From Gentiana macrophylla (Eukaryota; Streptophyta; Magnoliopsida; Gentianales; Gentianaceae): a stretch of DNA of 64,000 nt. The stretch lies in the NCBI GenBank assembly GCA_026214975.1, contig CM047810.1, forward strand, positions 38,867,280 to 38,931,279, read 5' to 3'. The position numbers and the translations under genes are program-made. Every line of letters starts with the position of its first letter. Positions within the stretch are counted from its first letter, which is position 1. The notes under the pieces were generated by a model, which was given only the letters and a program-made list of their open reading frames with translations, had not been told where the DNA came from and did not search any database. This document shows, piece by piece, positions 1 through 10,484 of this stretch.

Positions 1-1014
1 AAGAATCTTACAACCAACCTTCACTCGTCTCATTAAGGCATTTCACGATCGGTCAAAATCGAGCGTGTATGCAAAATCTCCATCCTACCTTCAAGCATTA
101 AATGCTAAATGCCTACATTTACGGAAGTGGTGTGAACCGAATTCACTCCTTATCCATAAATTCACTAGCGACTTTCTAGGTAGACTTCTCGGTTTACATA
201 ATAATGTTAACCGTTATTTTGCAACCAATTATCTTAATCGAGTTTAGCGATTGTATTGTAGTACATCAATAACTATATAGGGCAAGCCTATGGTTTCTTT
301 CTCATGAGAAACATTCCACTAGGAGGCGGTGAGCATCGATCCCAAGACTATGCTATAGCCTATTTATGAGCATGGAATACTCTATTCTCTCTTTAAAATC
401 GAGACTCCTCCTCGTATTCTTTTGATAAACTAAATCGCGTTTGAGTAGTTATCGGACAAAATGTCACCACTCAAAAACTCCCACTAGCTTGTGTCTCTCA
501 CTAGACCCGAAGGTCATGATGAACAAGCTATGTTACCCTTCAAATCTATTACCCTCTCCCGATTGAAAGGAAACTTAGTCATTGTTCCTTTGAGATAGTG
601 TTCTGGGACGGGAGATAGGAATCACCCTTAGCCGATCGTCGTCTCTTATCTCTAGGATATATGCACTAATTAATAGATATTGAAGGGTCGTTTATCTTAA
701 TACGGAAACCTTTTACCTTTAATAGTTTTAGATGTGTCACACATACCTATTCAGCTTTTCTTAGTGGTTCTGTCTTTATCAAACAAAAGTCCGAGTCACA
801 GATTCGTACTACAAACGTCATCTTCACTTTGTTTAAGGCAACTGTAGTATCAAGATGAAAGTGAATCCATTTGTTTCAACGAATCTGTAAACAGAAAAAT
901 AAATTTTTCTATGATATTTAAGGATAGAATCCAAAATTCATTTCCTTATATCACTCCCACTATTATAGCTGAAACAACTGCCCGTTGTCTACTTTATTAA
1001 TTGTTAATGCACAG

Positions 1015-1022
1015 CTTCCTTG
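1015..1022. repeat. 8-bp target site duplication of hAT element, left copy
   Basis: CTTCCTTG stands directly before the hAT terminus and is repeated at 5073-5080. The uninterrupted site is seen in the sister copy L3 near 47451 (CTTCCTTG followed by TTCTTCC). An 8-bp duplication is the standard size for hAT elements. Confidence 0.92.
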
Positions 1023-1282
1023 TAGGGGTGGCATTTGGGCCGGGCTAGCCTGACCCGGCCCGGACCCGGCCCGGTTTTTGCAGGCCCTAACCCGGCCCTG
1101 AACCCGCCCAGCCCAGCCCGCCCAGCCCGGAATTTTTTTAGGGCCGTGCCCGGTCCTAGCTTCCCCAACCCGTGACCCGCCTGGCCCGGCTCGCAACCCG
1201 GCCCACAACCCGGCCCGCAGACCAGCCCGCCCAGCCCGGCCCTGAACCCGCCCAGCCCGCCCGGCCCGCCCGGCCCTCCTCT
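1023..1282. repeat. 5' subterminal GC-rich repeat array of hAT
   Basis: Many copies of CCCGGCCC and CCCGCCCAGCCC-like units follow the terminal inverted repeat. The same units in similar density sit at the other end of the element (4867-5072). The surrounding DNA is AT-rich, so the contrast is strong. Proline/glycine/arginine-rich frames read through these arrays are by-products of the repeats. Confidence 0.85.
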
Positions 1283-1632
1283 TTTGAATTTTGAATTTTC
1301 CCCTCACTTTCCCCCTCTTTTGAATTTCCCCCCTCACACTTTCCCCCTAAACCTTTCATTCTACACCTATAAATACCCCTCTATATCATTCATTCTCCTC
1401 ACACTCTCTCTCTCAAATCTCTATCATTCTCAATATTCTCAATATTCTCAAATTCTCAATATTATTATCTTCATATTATCTTATATAATATTAATTACTA
1501 CTTACTAGTTTACTAGTAATTGTAATTTACTACTACAATATTAAATTACTCTATCATATATTCATACTATACTCTTTACTCATTTATAAATTTATACTCT
1601 TTTATACTCTCTAGTCTTTACTATCTACAAAT

Positions 1633-3990
1633 ATGGATAATAATTTTGCACAAGCTTTCGGTGACGAAATTTTTGGTGATATTCCCGTATTCGACTCACA
1701 AGATGTACAAGTTTATCCACTTTCCCAAGATTTTTCGAATTCGAGTTACGGTTCGACGCCACAATTTCAACAATTTGGTATGTATCTATCAATTATTTTT
1801 GTTTTAATTTGTTTTAATTTATTTTTGTTTATTTTAAATTCGTTTTAATCACCATATTTAATTTGTTAGGTGGCGGTGCCGGTAGTGGTAGTGGTAGTGG
1901 TGGTCCTAGTGGTAGTGCCGAAGTACCCTTGGAGGAAACACCAAGTTCTTCCACAGTTCCCGGCGATAAAAAAGAATCGAAATCATTAATTTGGAAATAT
2001 TTTGAAATTCATGATCTACCACAAAGGGAAGGTGATGACCCTAATATTAAAAGAACTAAAACTATTTGTTTAGTGTGCAGGAAGAGAGGAGTCACGAAAG
2101 AATTGTCGTGGATTCGGGGTCAAGGCAACGGAACGCAAACTCGGCATCTCAAAAAAGAGCATGGTATACAATACCTTGCTAATGAGAAGCGGATAATACA
2201 AGATGGCGGTCATGGCTCTCAAACCCAACTCGGGGGGTACATGTCTCAAAATCCCGGGGGAGGTATGCCTTTTACTTATGATAGACAAAATATGATTGAC
2301 CGCATGACTCGTTATATATCAATTGAAGAAAAACCATTTAATCACGCTGAAAGTCGCGCTTTAGAAGAATTTAATAAAATGTCTTTAAATCCACAATATT
2401 CAGCCGTTTCACGAAAAGTAATTAAAACAACAATGAAAAAACAATATGAAAAAATGAGGAACGAATTAATAGAAATGTTTTCCAACTATAAGGGTCGTGT
2501 TTCCTTAACAAGTGATTGTTGGAAATCTCCCCAATATGAGGATTATATTTGTATTACTGCACATTGGTGCGATCCCTCATATAACTTACAAAAAAGAATT
2601 ATTGCTTTTGATCTATTTGACGAGTCTCACAGTGCTATTAATATATTTAATAGAATTAAACAAACGTTAATAGATTTTAAATTATATAATAAAATTTTGT
2701 CAATTTCATTTGATAATGCATCCATAAACACAAATCAATACCATACATGAAAGAACATTTATCATTGTTACTTGAAGGTTCACTTTTACATGTTCGTTGT
2801 TGTGCACACATTTTAAATTTGTGCGTCCAAGATGGTTTGTCAAACATATACGAAGTTTTAGAACCAATAAGAACTATTTTAAAATCGTTTAGATACAGTG
2901 GCAATGTTAGCCGAAGATTTAAAAATTATTGTTCTCAAAACGGTTTAAGGCCAATAAATTTTCATTAGATTGTAAAACTCGGTGGAATTCCACCTACAAC
3001 ATGCTTATAGAGGTTTTAAAATATAAAGATGCAATTAGTACATGTTTTAATGAAGAAATGATAAACAAGGGTAATACTACTCAGATTACTCCGAACTTTG
3101 GCAACTTGTTTGAAAATGTTGCACTTTGTTTTTGAAAAATTTCATAAAGCAACAAAAGTTTTTCATTGATTTATGAACCAAATGTACATTCGATTATAGT
3201 AGAATGTTGTCAAATAATGTCTGCTTTGTAAGTGGTTGTACTTGGTTAACAAATGAATTAAATGCGATCATTCAATCTATAAAGACTAAATGGCTAGCAT
3301 ATTTAAAAACTTTTCCTCACATATATGGTATTGCCGCTATGCTTGATCCCGGACTTAGAAGAGAAAATTTAATGATTTATTAATTGCATATTATTCATTT
3401 TTAGAAATAACAGATTTTGACGTTGACAAATATGTAATGAGTGTTATAATATTTTAGTTAAATTATATGATATATATTATCTTTGAGAGAAACCACGACG
3501 CTAGTACTAGTGGTCGTCCACCTAAAAGCGATAGATTTGGTGCCTTAGGAAATATATTAGGTAAAAGTAAAAGTAAATCAACTTCCATAACATCGAGCGC
3601 AAGATCCGTAATTGATAATTATTTAAACAACGATGATATAATTGACGAAGATAACTTTAATATTTTACAATATTGGCGTAGTAAAGAGACCCATCGCCCA
3701 TTTTAACCGCAATAGCTAGGGATATACTTGTTATTCCCGCTTCTATCATTGCGTCCGAGTCGCATTTAGTTCGGTAGAAGAATCGTCACCGACTACCGGA
3801 TTTGAGTTTGACCGCCGAGTCGGTCAAGATATGTGTCTGCAAAGAGGATTGGGAAAGAGCCAATAGAGCGGACACAAGACATGGAGTTCAAGAAGATAAA
3901 AGCGCGACGAAGAAGATCCGTGGTTAGAATACACAACATCCGGATCAGGATCTCCATCAACGAATGATTATTATGAAGACTAAGCCCAAC
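1633..3990 (+). pseudogene. hAT transposase with BED zinc finger, decayed
   Basis: The gene starts at ATG 1633. Exon 1 (1633-1777) encodes about 48 residues; an intron 1778-1869 (GTATGT...TTAG, 92 bp, phase 1) joins it in frame to exon 2 at 1870, which begins with a Gly/Ser-rich stretch. A BED-type zinc finger follows (TICLVC, then TRHLKKEH). Exon 2 stays open to 2750. After a frameshift the RNase-H-like core continues (RCCAHILNLCVQDGL near 2800, LDCKTRWNSTYNML near 2955). Further stops and shifts follow, and the C-terminal dimerisation region is recognisable at about 3650-3700 (FNILQYW) and in fragments to about 3990. Known role: it cuts and reinserts the element in the nucleus. It cannot make a full protein as it stands. 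Confidence 0.85.
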
Positions 3991-4866
3991 CATCTACCAA
4001 TCCATCCAATGACCAAGGTAAGTGACACGTAACTACGTGGGCTTTGATTCTTTTGAGATACGTGGCGACCTAATTATTATAATTTACAAAATCATACTTC
4101 CTCCATTCCATTGAATTAAATTACCCCAAGGCCCAAAGTTCTAACTCCCAAACATACTTATTAGTTATTACATTCATACCTCCACCTCCACTCCAACATA
4201 GTTACATACTTACTAGTTAGTAGTTACTACCTAAAAGAGCCAAAACTCAAATATACTACCCCATGAAGTCTCCAACATACTTACATACTAGTTAGTTACT
4301 ACCAAAAACTCAATCATCATACCTATTACCTCCACATATTTACTACCCAAATGCCAAAACCCAATTCTACCCCGATATACTTAGCACTTACTACTTACTA
4401 GTTACTACCAAAAATCCAATGGAATTGAGGAAGTAATTTTTGATTATTATAATAATCGGGTCCAAGCCCATTTATTTATTTTTTTGTTGTAATAATGTAA
4501 TTTTTTTATGTAAACAATAGTTGTAAAGTTGTAATAATATAATTTATTGTAATAATGTAATTTTTTTATGTAAACAATAGTTGTAAACTTGTAATAATGT
4601 ATTATGTAAATGTAATTTTTATTTACGATTAATAAAAATATGATCTTTTGATAATATTATATCTTTATGTTTATTATCATTTATTATATTATCTTATAAT
4701 AAAAAAACGTAAATGTTTGATTATATGTATTAAATACATGTATTATATGTTTATATGTATTATTAAAACATGTATTATGTTTATTATCTTTTTATGTAAA
4801 TGGTTATTATCATTTTTTTTTTTAAAGTTATTAACATTTTTTAAATTTGCATAAAAAAAAAAAAAA
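3991..4866. other. AT-rich 3' noncoding region of hAT, with short repeats
   Basis: No gene is present. The part 4130-4400 holds several loose repeats of ACTTACTAGTTACTACC type. A 40-bp exact direct repeat sits at 4488-4527 and 4548-4587 with a 60-bp period. The rest is AT-rich filler leading to the 3' subterminal array. Confidence 0.7.
4488..4587. repeat. 40-bp exact direct repeat, 60-bp period
   Basis: The 40 bases from 4488 recur without change at 4548, starting with TGTAATAATG and ending with GTTGTAAA. It lies in the 3' noncoding part of the hAT element. Confidence 0.85.
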
Positions 4867-5072
4867 ACCCGGACCCGGCCCGACCCGCCCAAACCCGCCC
4901 AAACCCGCCCAAGGGCCAGGGCCAGGGCCCAATAGGACCAGCCCGCCCCAGCCCGAAACCCGCCCAGCCCGGCCCGCCAAGCCCGTGTATAGGGCCCGGG
5001 CCTGATCCCCCTAGCCCAGCCCGCCCCAGCCCGGCCCGCGGGTCAGCCCGACCCGGCCCGGAGCCACCCCTA
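4867..5072. repeat. 3' subterminal GC-rich repeat array of hAT
   Basis: Repeated CCCGGCCCG and CCCGCCC units run up to the terminal inverted repeat GCCACCCCTA. This mirrors the 5' subterminal array and marks the right end of the transposon. It follows a poly-A tract at about 4853-4866. Confidence 0.85.
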
Positions 5073-5080
5073 CTTCCTTG
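5073..5080. repeat. 8-bp target site duplication of hAT element, right copy
   Basis: CTTCCTTG, identical to 1015-1022. The L1 interior resumes immediately after it. Confidence 0.92.
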
Positions 5081-6550
5081 TTCTTCCAAAGAACTAAGCT
5101 ACCGAGTCAAGTTACTTGGTTTAAGAAAGTCACTAAGGATTCATTGGTTAAGTAATCCGAAATCACTTTCCTTATCCTATACTTTCTATAATTAGTTTTT
5201 CAGTTTAGCCTCAAAACTTTAGTTCAGATGATTAACACTTATAGACATTCTTTCCCATTCTCAACTTTCCTTAAAAGGAAATAGTCTTGAACTAGCAGTT
5301 CAATTGAGTAGACACTACTCGTGAACTGTGGGATGTCTAATGAAAGCGTTACCCAGTGGGACTAATTTTCTAATAAATTAGAAAAACATAAAATAAAAGC
5401 TCCCACTAGTTTATCGGTTCCAAATACCGTCTAACTAGCGACACTTTAATTGATGATTCTCCAATTTTTCTATTAGAAAATTTCTCGTGTAGACACTACA
5501 CAATTAAAATTCACTAGAAGAATTTATCGTCCCAATCATCTTTCAAACTAATTACAGTCGTCTCTCGATCAACACGATTGACAACAGTGACATCCTTATT
5601 TATGTCACTTAAGTCTTGAAGGCTAAAGAGAAATATCTCTTCCAAAAATTAATTGCATTTAAGATTAATAAGCACAACGTTCTAGTTACTTACCACTTTT
5701 AACGAAGTCGTTACTAGTCAATATAAAATATACACTAGCAGTCAAGTACCCTAGAGAGATATATAAATAGTTGTAAATAAAATGACAGAAAATAAATCCA
5801 AATCATACACTACTAATAAATTTTAGGAACATAAACTAAGTACTTATAGTCTATCCTACCGTTCCAAGGATTTAATCTAATGCCTCGAGTGCCGCCTTAG
5901 GTAGGTCAAAGAGGTTTCGATTAATATTGAAGATCAACTTGAGAATCGAACATCTCATTTGTGATCGTCAATCACCTTTCCTTTTTCACCAAGGTATTAC
6001 CAAAATACCCTTTATGAGTGTGACCCATCTCTTGCTTTGAGATCTTTAGATAGACCCGAGTGTGTGCGCCTTAGGGTCGGTCGGTGACTCGGCCAGTATC
6101 CAAAATCCTATCCTTTCGGAGACCAAGCCTTGAATTTTGATAGCGGTGAAGGACTTTCTTAGGGGGCCGAAATCAAAGCCGGCACGAGGCGTCACCATTC
6201 TCTCACGTTGCTTGTGTCAACAGTAGAGGCCGTGGGGTCGGCTGCCGCCTCTCCCGCTCCCACTCAATATTTTGAAAAAGTGGTGGGTTTACTGATCACG
6301 TTTTTGGACTTGATGTTACATTAAGGAACAATAAATCATAGGCCCGAATGTTGTCGGTTATGTGGGCTAGCCCACCCGACCTATTCGTTAGAACATATGT
6401 GGCCGTCGGACGGGTCAAGGCTAGGAGAGCTCCGTTGAGCCGTAGTGGCTCTTCGGATGGCTCAGTATTGCCAGACCCCTGTGCAAATGCCACACGTGGA
6501 GGGTGAAGTCGATTGAGCCATAGCTACTGTTGACCACCCAACCGTGGTTA
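5081..6550 (-). other. L1 interior, noncoding
   Basis: This stretch aligns with L3 from about 47459 to 48930 (minus-strand element interior). No ORF with a recognisable domain is present; the short open frame at 6296-6493 has an inverted counterpart in L4 at 61464-61661 and is not supported as a gene. PPT-like CTCCCACT octamers occur at 5400 and 6257. Confidence 0.75.
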
Positions 6551-7441
6551 AACCCGAAACTGAACTCTACCGATTATAGATGTATACTTATACTCAACCC
6601 ATAGAGTGAATAAGCGTCCATTGATATAATCACTACATACGGATTAACCCTCCATAGACTGTCCATTCTGAGTGGGAAGTCTCCGTGAACCCGACTCAGA
6701 ATATCTTATCCTTATTTACCATCAACCCCCTGATGATCAATTAGTGCACATATCTGACTAGTAGCTAATTAGTCAAATGCGAAGTCCCGGGATCGATCAC
6801 TTTTTTAGGGCTAACAAATAAGGGATCGTCTCTCTACTTCCAGAGGAAGGAATGGATTCCATGTCCGTGAAAATCGAAACTACTCACTCATCCGAGATAG
6901 TGCCAATGAGAAGTGGCTTGGAACACATATTTAAGTGAACCGTAACTAACACATCAAACACTACCCCGGGACAAGCAGCACCCTGTGATCACCTCAGGAT
7001 TAAGGTTGATCCATATATGATCATCTAATGATTTAATAAGATTCCTCGATTACGGAATTATATCGGGAAATTCAGATTAAATCGGTCCAGTCCTATATGA
7101 ATGCCATCATATATAAATGCCCCACGTAGGTACCCTCTACCGACAGTCCGGATAAGACTATCACACCCTAAGGTGTTCTGGGCGCATTATTAGTGTTTTA
7201 ATCAAGAGACCCTAAACTATGATTAAGTTCACCACGGACTAACAGTTTAAGCATATCTCCACTAACTCAATCCTCACGTGTAATCCATACACTGAGTTAA
7301 GTGGTTACATACATATATACTTAGGGTTTGCAGCAGTGTATTACTTTACAAGCACAAAGCAAGTAACTAAGGTGAGATAAATTCTATCATCCATTATTAA
7401 AAACAATTACACAAATTGTCTTTCGGGCACTACGCCTAACA
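6551..7441 (-). repeat. L1 LTR, partial (5' LTR remnant)
   Basis: From about 6551 the sequence matches the LTR of L3 (51165-52050 and 43763-44646). The join to interior sequence is abrupt: L3 interior at 48930 is fused to LTR at 51165 through a shared AAACC. The deletion removed the 3' part of the LTR (which carries the TATA box in L3), the primer-binding site and the leader. The right end CTAACA at 7436-7441 is the true element terminus. Confidence 0.85.
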
Positions 7442-8102
7442 TTAAGCTGCTGATCTTATCATCCTGTTCAGAAGCTTGCTGAAAGCTGAATCACTTTCTT
7501 GATTCAACCATTCTTTTTCAAGAAGTTTTTTGAAGACAGAAAAGCACTTTTGGAGTGTCAAGAACTGTTTTTTGTGGTGGAACTGGTGAAGAGGCAATCC
7601 TACCCTTTTCAAGGACCAGTGGAATACTTAAAAGCAGCAATCCTACCTATTTCTAGTGTTCAGTTTGTGAAGCCATAGTTATTGGTCAAGGACAAATAGT
7701 TTAGGGATTTTTGTAACAGCTACCTCAAGAATCTCTAGTGAATTTCCTCCAACATCACAGAAGAAGAGTGGACTGACATGATTACACCACATGGAACCAT
7801 TATAAAACTTGCCTACTTTACTTTACTGCAATTATTTTCTGCAATTACATTATCTACATGCTTATCAAATCAAATTGACTGAACTACCTACTGTATCACA
7901 CTACTTGCACTACTGAGTATCTAATACTTGGTATCATATTTAAACAACAAGTAACAAGGCTTAATTTTAATATATTCCGCTGCAACAAATTCAGAGCTTT
8001 AATAGTCAGCAGGTTGCTGAGTTTGTAAAACTCCAAAAAGTTTTTAAGTGTTAACATTCACCCCCTTCTAAACTTAACCAAAGCCTTTTCAATGGACCAA
8101 CA
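7442..8102 (+). repeat. 5' LTR of copia element A1, 3' part
   Basis: The sequence aligns with the LTR ahead of copia A2 (from about 31411 to 32083) and more loosely with the solo LTR 55061-56757. L1 interrupts it on the left; the rest of this LTR is outside the window. It ends GGACCAACA at 8102, followed by a primer site. SIRE-type LTRs commonly have a C-rich tract shortly before the end, seen here as ACCCCC near 8060. Confidence 0.85.
7799..7808 (+). promoter_or_regulatory. TATA box of copia A1 LTR
   Basis: ATTATAAAAC lies in a block conserved with A2 (CTATAAAAC at 31768) and the solo LTR (CTATAATAT near 56405). Transcription probably starts about 30 bases downstream; that start is inferred. 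Confidence 0.6.
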
Positions 8103-8104
8103 AT

Positions 8105-8116
8105 TGATATCAGAGC
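8105..8116 (+). other. Primer-binding site, copia A1
   Basis: TGATATCAGAGC differs by one base from TGGTATCAGAGC, the complement of the initiator Met-tRNA 3' end used by most plant copia elements. It starts 2 bases after the LTR end. Confidence 0.8.
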
Positions 8117-8193
8117 GGAGCTTCTGTTATGAAGTAATCCTACTTGTTGTGCTTGTGAAAAATCTTTGAAAACCTTTTTCAAGTTTCTGCATC

Positions 8194-10484
8194 ATGGATA
8201 ACAATCAGTATGCTAGGACACTGTTGATGTGTTCTCTAGATCATTTTGATGAGTATAAGCATCATATGCATGCTTATCTACCTGCAACTCATGATGAAAT
8301 GATGGATATGCTGACTGATGGACCATTGGAGATCACCAAAGTCATAACTGTTGATGGTCTAAATCAGACAGTCCTAAAGCCAAAAAGTGAGTGGGGTGCT
8401 GAAGATAGAAAAAAGGCAAACCTGAACAATATTTCTATTGATATTATCTACAGAAGTTTGGATAGCAATATGTACATGAAGGTGAAAGATTGCAAAACTG
8501 CCAAAGAGTTATGGGAAAGATTGCAACTAATCTGTGAAGGCACTGATGCAATCACGAAAAATAAAATCAGTGTGGCCAAGAAAAAGTTTCAGGAGTTCAA
8601 AATGAAATCAAATGAGACCACTGAACATATGGAATGAATTTTTAATGCAATACTGGATGAACTCACCCTGCTGAATGTGGTTTACACAAGAGAAGAGATC
8701 AACATCAGAATTCTCAAAGCTCTACCTACAAAAGAAGTTTGGGAAATGAAGGTTACTACAATGGAAGAGTCTAGGAGTCTAAATGAGGAAGATACCTTCA
8801 AACTATTCTCTGATCTTAAAGCATATGAATTCAGCAAGGACCTTGTTGCACATGCTGAAAAGGAAGTAACGAAGACTACTGCACTTGCTGCTACACACAA
8901 TGAAGAATCATCAAATGTTCAAGATGATGCCTTGGATGAAATGCAAGAGCAGATTGCCCTACTGACCAAAAGAATCAGAATGATGAAAACTGGAAAGGCA
9001 TCTCCAGGGAATTCTAGCAAGAAATCTACTGAGAAAGAGGAAGAATCTAAAAAGGATCATGACATCTTGTGCTTTCATTGCAAGAAATCAGGACACTTCA
9101 AACCTGATTGTCCCGAGTTAAAACAAAAGAAGGATCCTGACTATCTATACTTTAACTGCAAGAAACCTGGACACTTTAAACCTGACTGTCTAGACCTACT
9201 GAAGAACAAGGGTCAACAGAGAAGATCTGGCAAGACAGCATTGGTTGCTGATGATGAATCTGGCTGTGAAGTGGAATCAGAAAAAGAAAATGAATCAGAT
9301 GACACATCACTCATAGTACATATGGATGATGATGGCCAATATGGATGAAACTGAGGAGGTATACAATTCTGTATCAATGAATACTCCTGCTGATAGTGAT
9401 TGTGAGTCCACTGGTGGATCTAATCCTAAAATTTTTTACAATGAAGAGCCTCTAGATGCCCTCCTTAATCAACTGAGGATCATACAATTTGGTTATGAGA
9501 TTGTGAAGGCTAAAAAGAGAAGCACTTCAAGCAGAAATTCAAAGATTAAATGCTGAATTAAGAACTCTCAAAGGTATGGAAAAGGATTATGAACAGAATC
9601 AACATAAGTCTGATGCACCTACAGTTGCTGTTGAATCTGCTGCACAATCCAGTTCCACAATTGCATTTAAATCAGGAAATCCTTATGGTGATAACACAGG
9701 GCGTGGATTTGAAACTCAACAATCTTCTAAGGGTGGATCTAGTAAGGGTGCTGAACCTAGTACCAGAATTGGTCCTAAGTTTGTACCTGTACAAAATCCA
9801 ACACCTCAAAATGCTACAGAGGCAATGAAAGTTACAGAGAAGACTTCAAGGAAGCAAAATCAGAAGTCCAATGGGACAGCAGCTCCTAACAGTATGGTTC
9901 TATCCAAGGGTAGGAGTGCTGGACCCTCTAGACCTGCTGATAGCAGACCTGCTGCAAAGTCTGGTGGACCACAAAAGGGTAAAAATTAGAAATATTCCGA
10001 GGATAAGAATGCCAAACCTAAGAATGTTAATAATTCAAGGGATAGTTATCTCAGGGGGAAAGGTAGATTGTTCCCTACTGATGAAGATTGGAATATTCCT
10101 GCCCCTACTGCTAGAAACAATAGACATAACCATAATGCTAGGCCTAGACCTCAGCAGTGGAATCAGCAGAGGACTCAGCAGAGGATTTACCAAAGACCTT
10201 AGCAGACTCCACAATACATGGCTATTCCTAACAGACAACAAACTTATGGTTATGCTAATACTTTTAACAACATAAATCACTTCAAACAGCATTATGTACC
10301 AAAAGGCCAGAAACCATATATGAATGCTACACAACCAAATGTTAGATTTTATGGAAATGTAGCATACATATATGAGCAAAAGTGCAACACTTTCCAAAGA
10401 AGAAGTTATGGAAATTTTCCTAGGGTTGTGCTTACCACTGACCACTATGGACCCAAACAGGTTTGGGTACCTAAAAAACATTAA
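8194..10484 (+). pseudogene. gag: copia A1 gag (UBN2-type) with C-terminal extension, broken
   Basis: It starts at ATG 8194 (MDNNQYAR), the same start as A2 at 32187. The first 147 codons are open, a TGA at 8635 interrupts, and the frame resumes to 9348. The UBN2-like capsid region lies in the first 250 residues. Two CCHC zinc knuckles follow near 9070 (CFHCKKSGHFKPDC) and 9150, the second having lost its first Cys (YFNCKKPGHFKPDC). Shifted frames at 9326-9556, 9576-9989 and 10218-10484 encode the Ser/Pro/Lys-rich tail up to the protease. In a live element Gag packages the RNA and forms the particle. This copy carries at least four breaks. Confidence 0.85.

Larger units (their letters stand above)
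1023..5072 (+). mobile_element. hAT transposon (Ac-like, potentially formerly autonomous)
   Basis: The element is 4,050 bp long and is bounded by the short terminal inverted repeat TAGGGGTGGC (left end) and GCCACCCCTA (right end), with an 8-bp target duplication CTTCCTTG on both sides. It carries a BED-zinc-finger hAT transposase gene on the plus strand, now broken. Both ends have long GC-rich subterminal repeats, as hAT transposases often use subterminal motifs for binding. Its insertion into L1 is exact: removing the element and one duplication restores the sequence seen in L3. It is therefore younger than the L1 insertion. Family knowledge: hAT elements move by cut and paste. Confidence 0.93.
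1..7441 (-). mobile_element. L-family noncoding LTR element, copy L1 (left part outside window)
   Basis: This is the 5' half of a large LTR element on the minus strand. The stretch matches the complete copy at 42963-52050 from about 46467 onward and the inverted copy at 59068-64000. It ends at 7441 with CTAACA, the inverse of the LTR start TGTTAG. Sequence to the right is a copia LTR, so L1 was inserted there; the candidate target duplication is TTAAG at 7442-7446, but the left partner lies outside the window. No ORF of credible length or domain is present. A hAT transposon occupies 1023-5072. Element sequence in 1-1022 and 5073-6550 is interior, and 6551-7441 is LTR. The primer site and the 3' part of the LTR are missing because of a deletion. 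The lineage is uncertain; a copia-type primer site in the sister copies suggests a copia-derived nonautonomous element. Confidence 0.8.

Noticed and set aside
65..247. Short plus-strand frame in L1
   Set aside because: No homology visible; frames are not conserved in L3 or L4, and the whole interior is noncoding.
963..1359. Arg/Gly/Ala-rich open frames on the minus strand
   Set aside because: They read through the GC-rich subterminal repeats of the hAT element; the composition follows the repeat and there is no domain.
4841..5089. Gly/Pro/Arg-rich 82-residue minus-strand frame
   Set aside because: Same cause at the other end of the hAT element.
6296..6493. Frame at 6296-6493 and its counterpart at 61464-61661
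   Set aside because: Both copies share about 65 codons, which first looked like a small conserved protein. L3 has it broken by indels at the same place, and there is no start context or domain, so sequence similarity of the element explains it.
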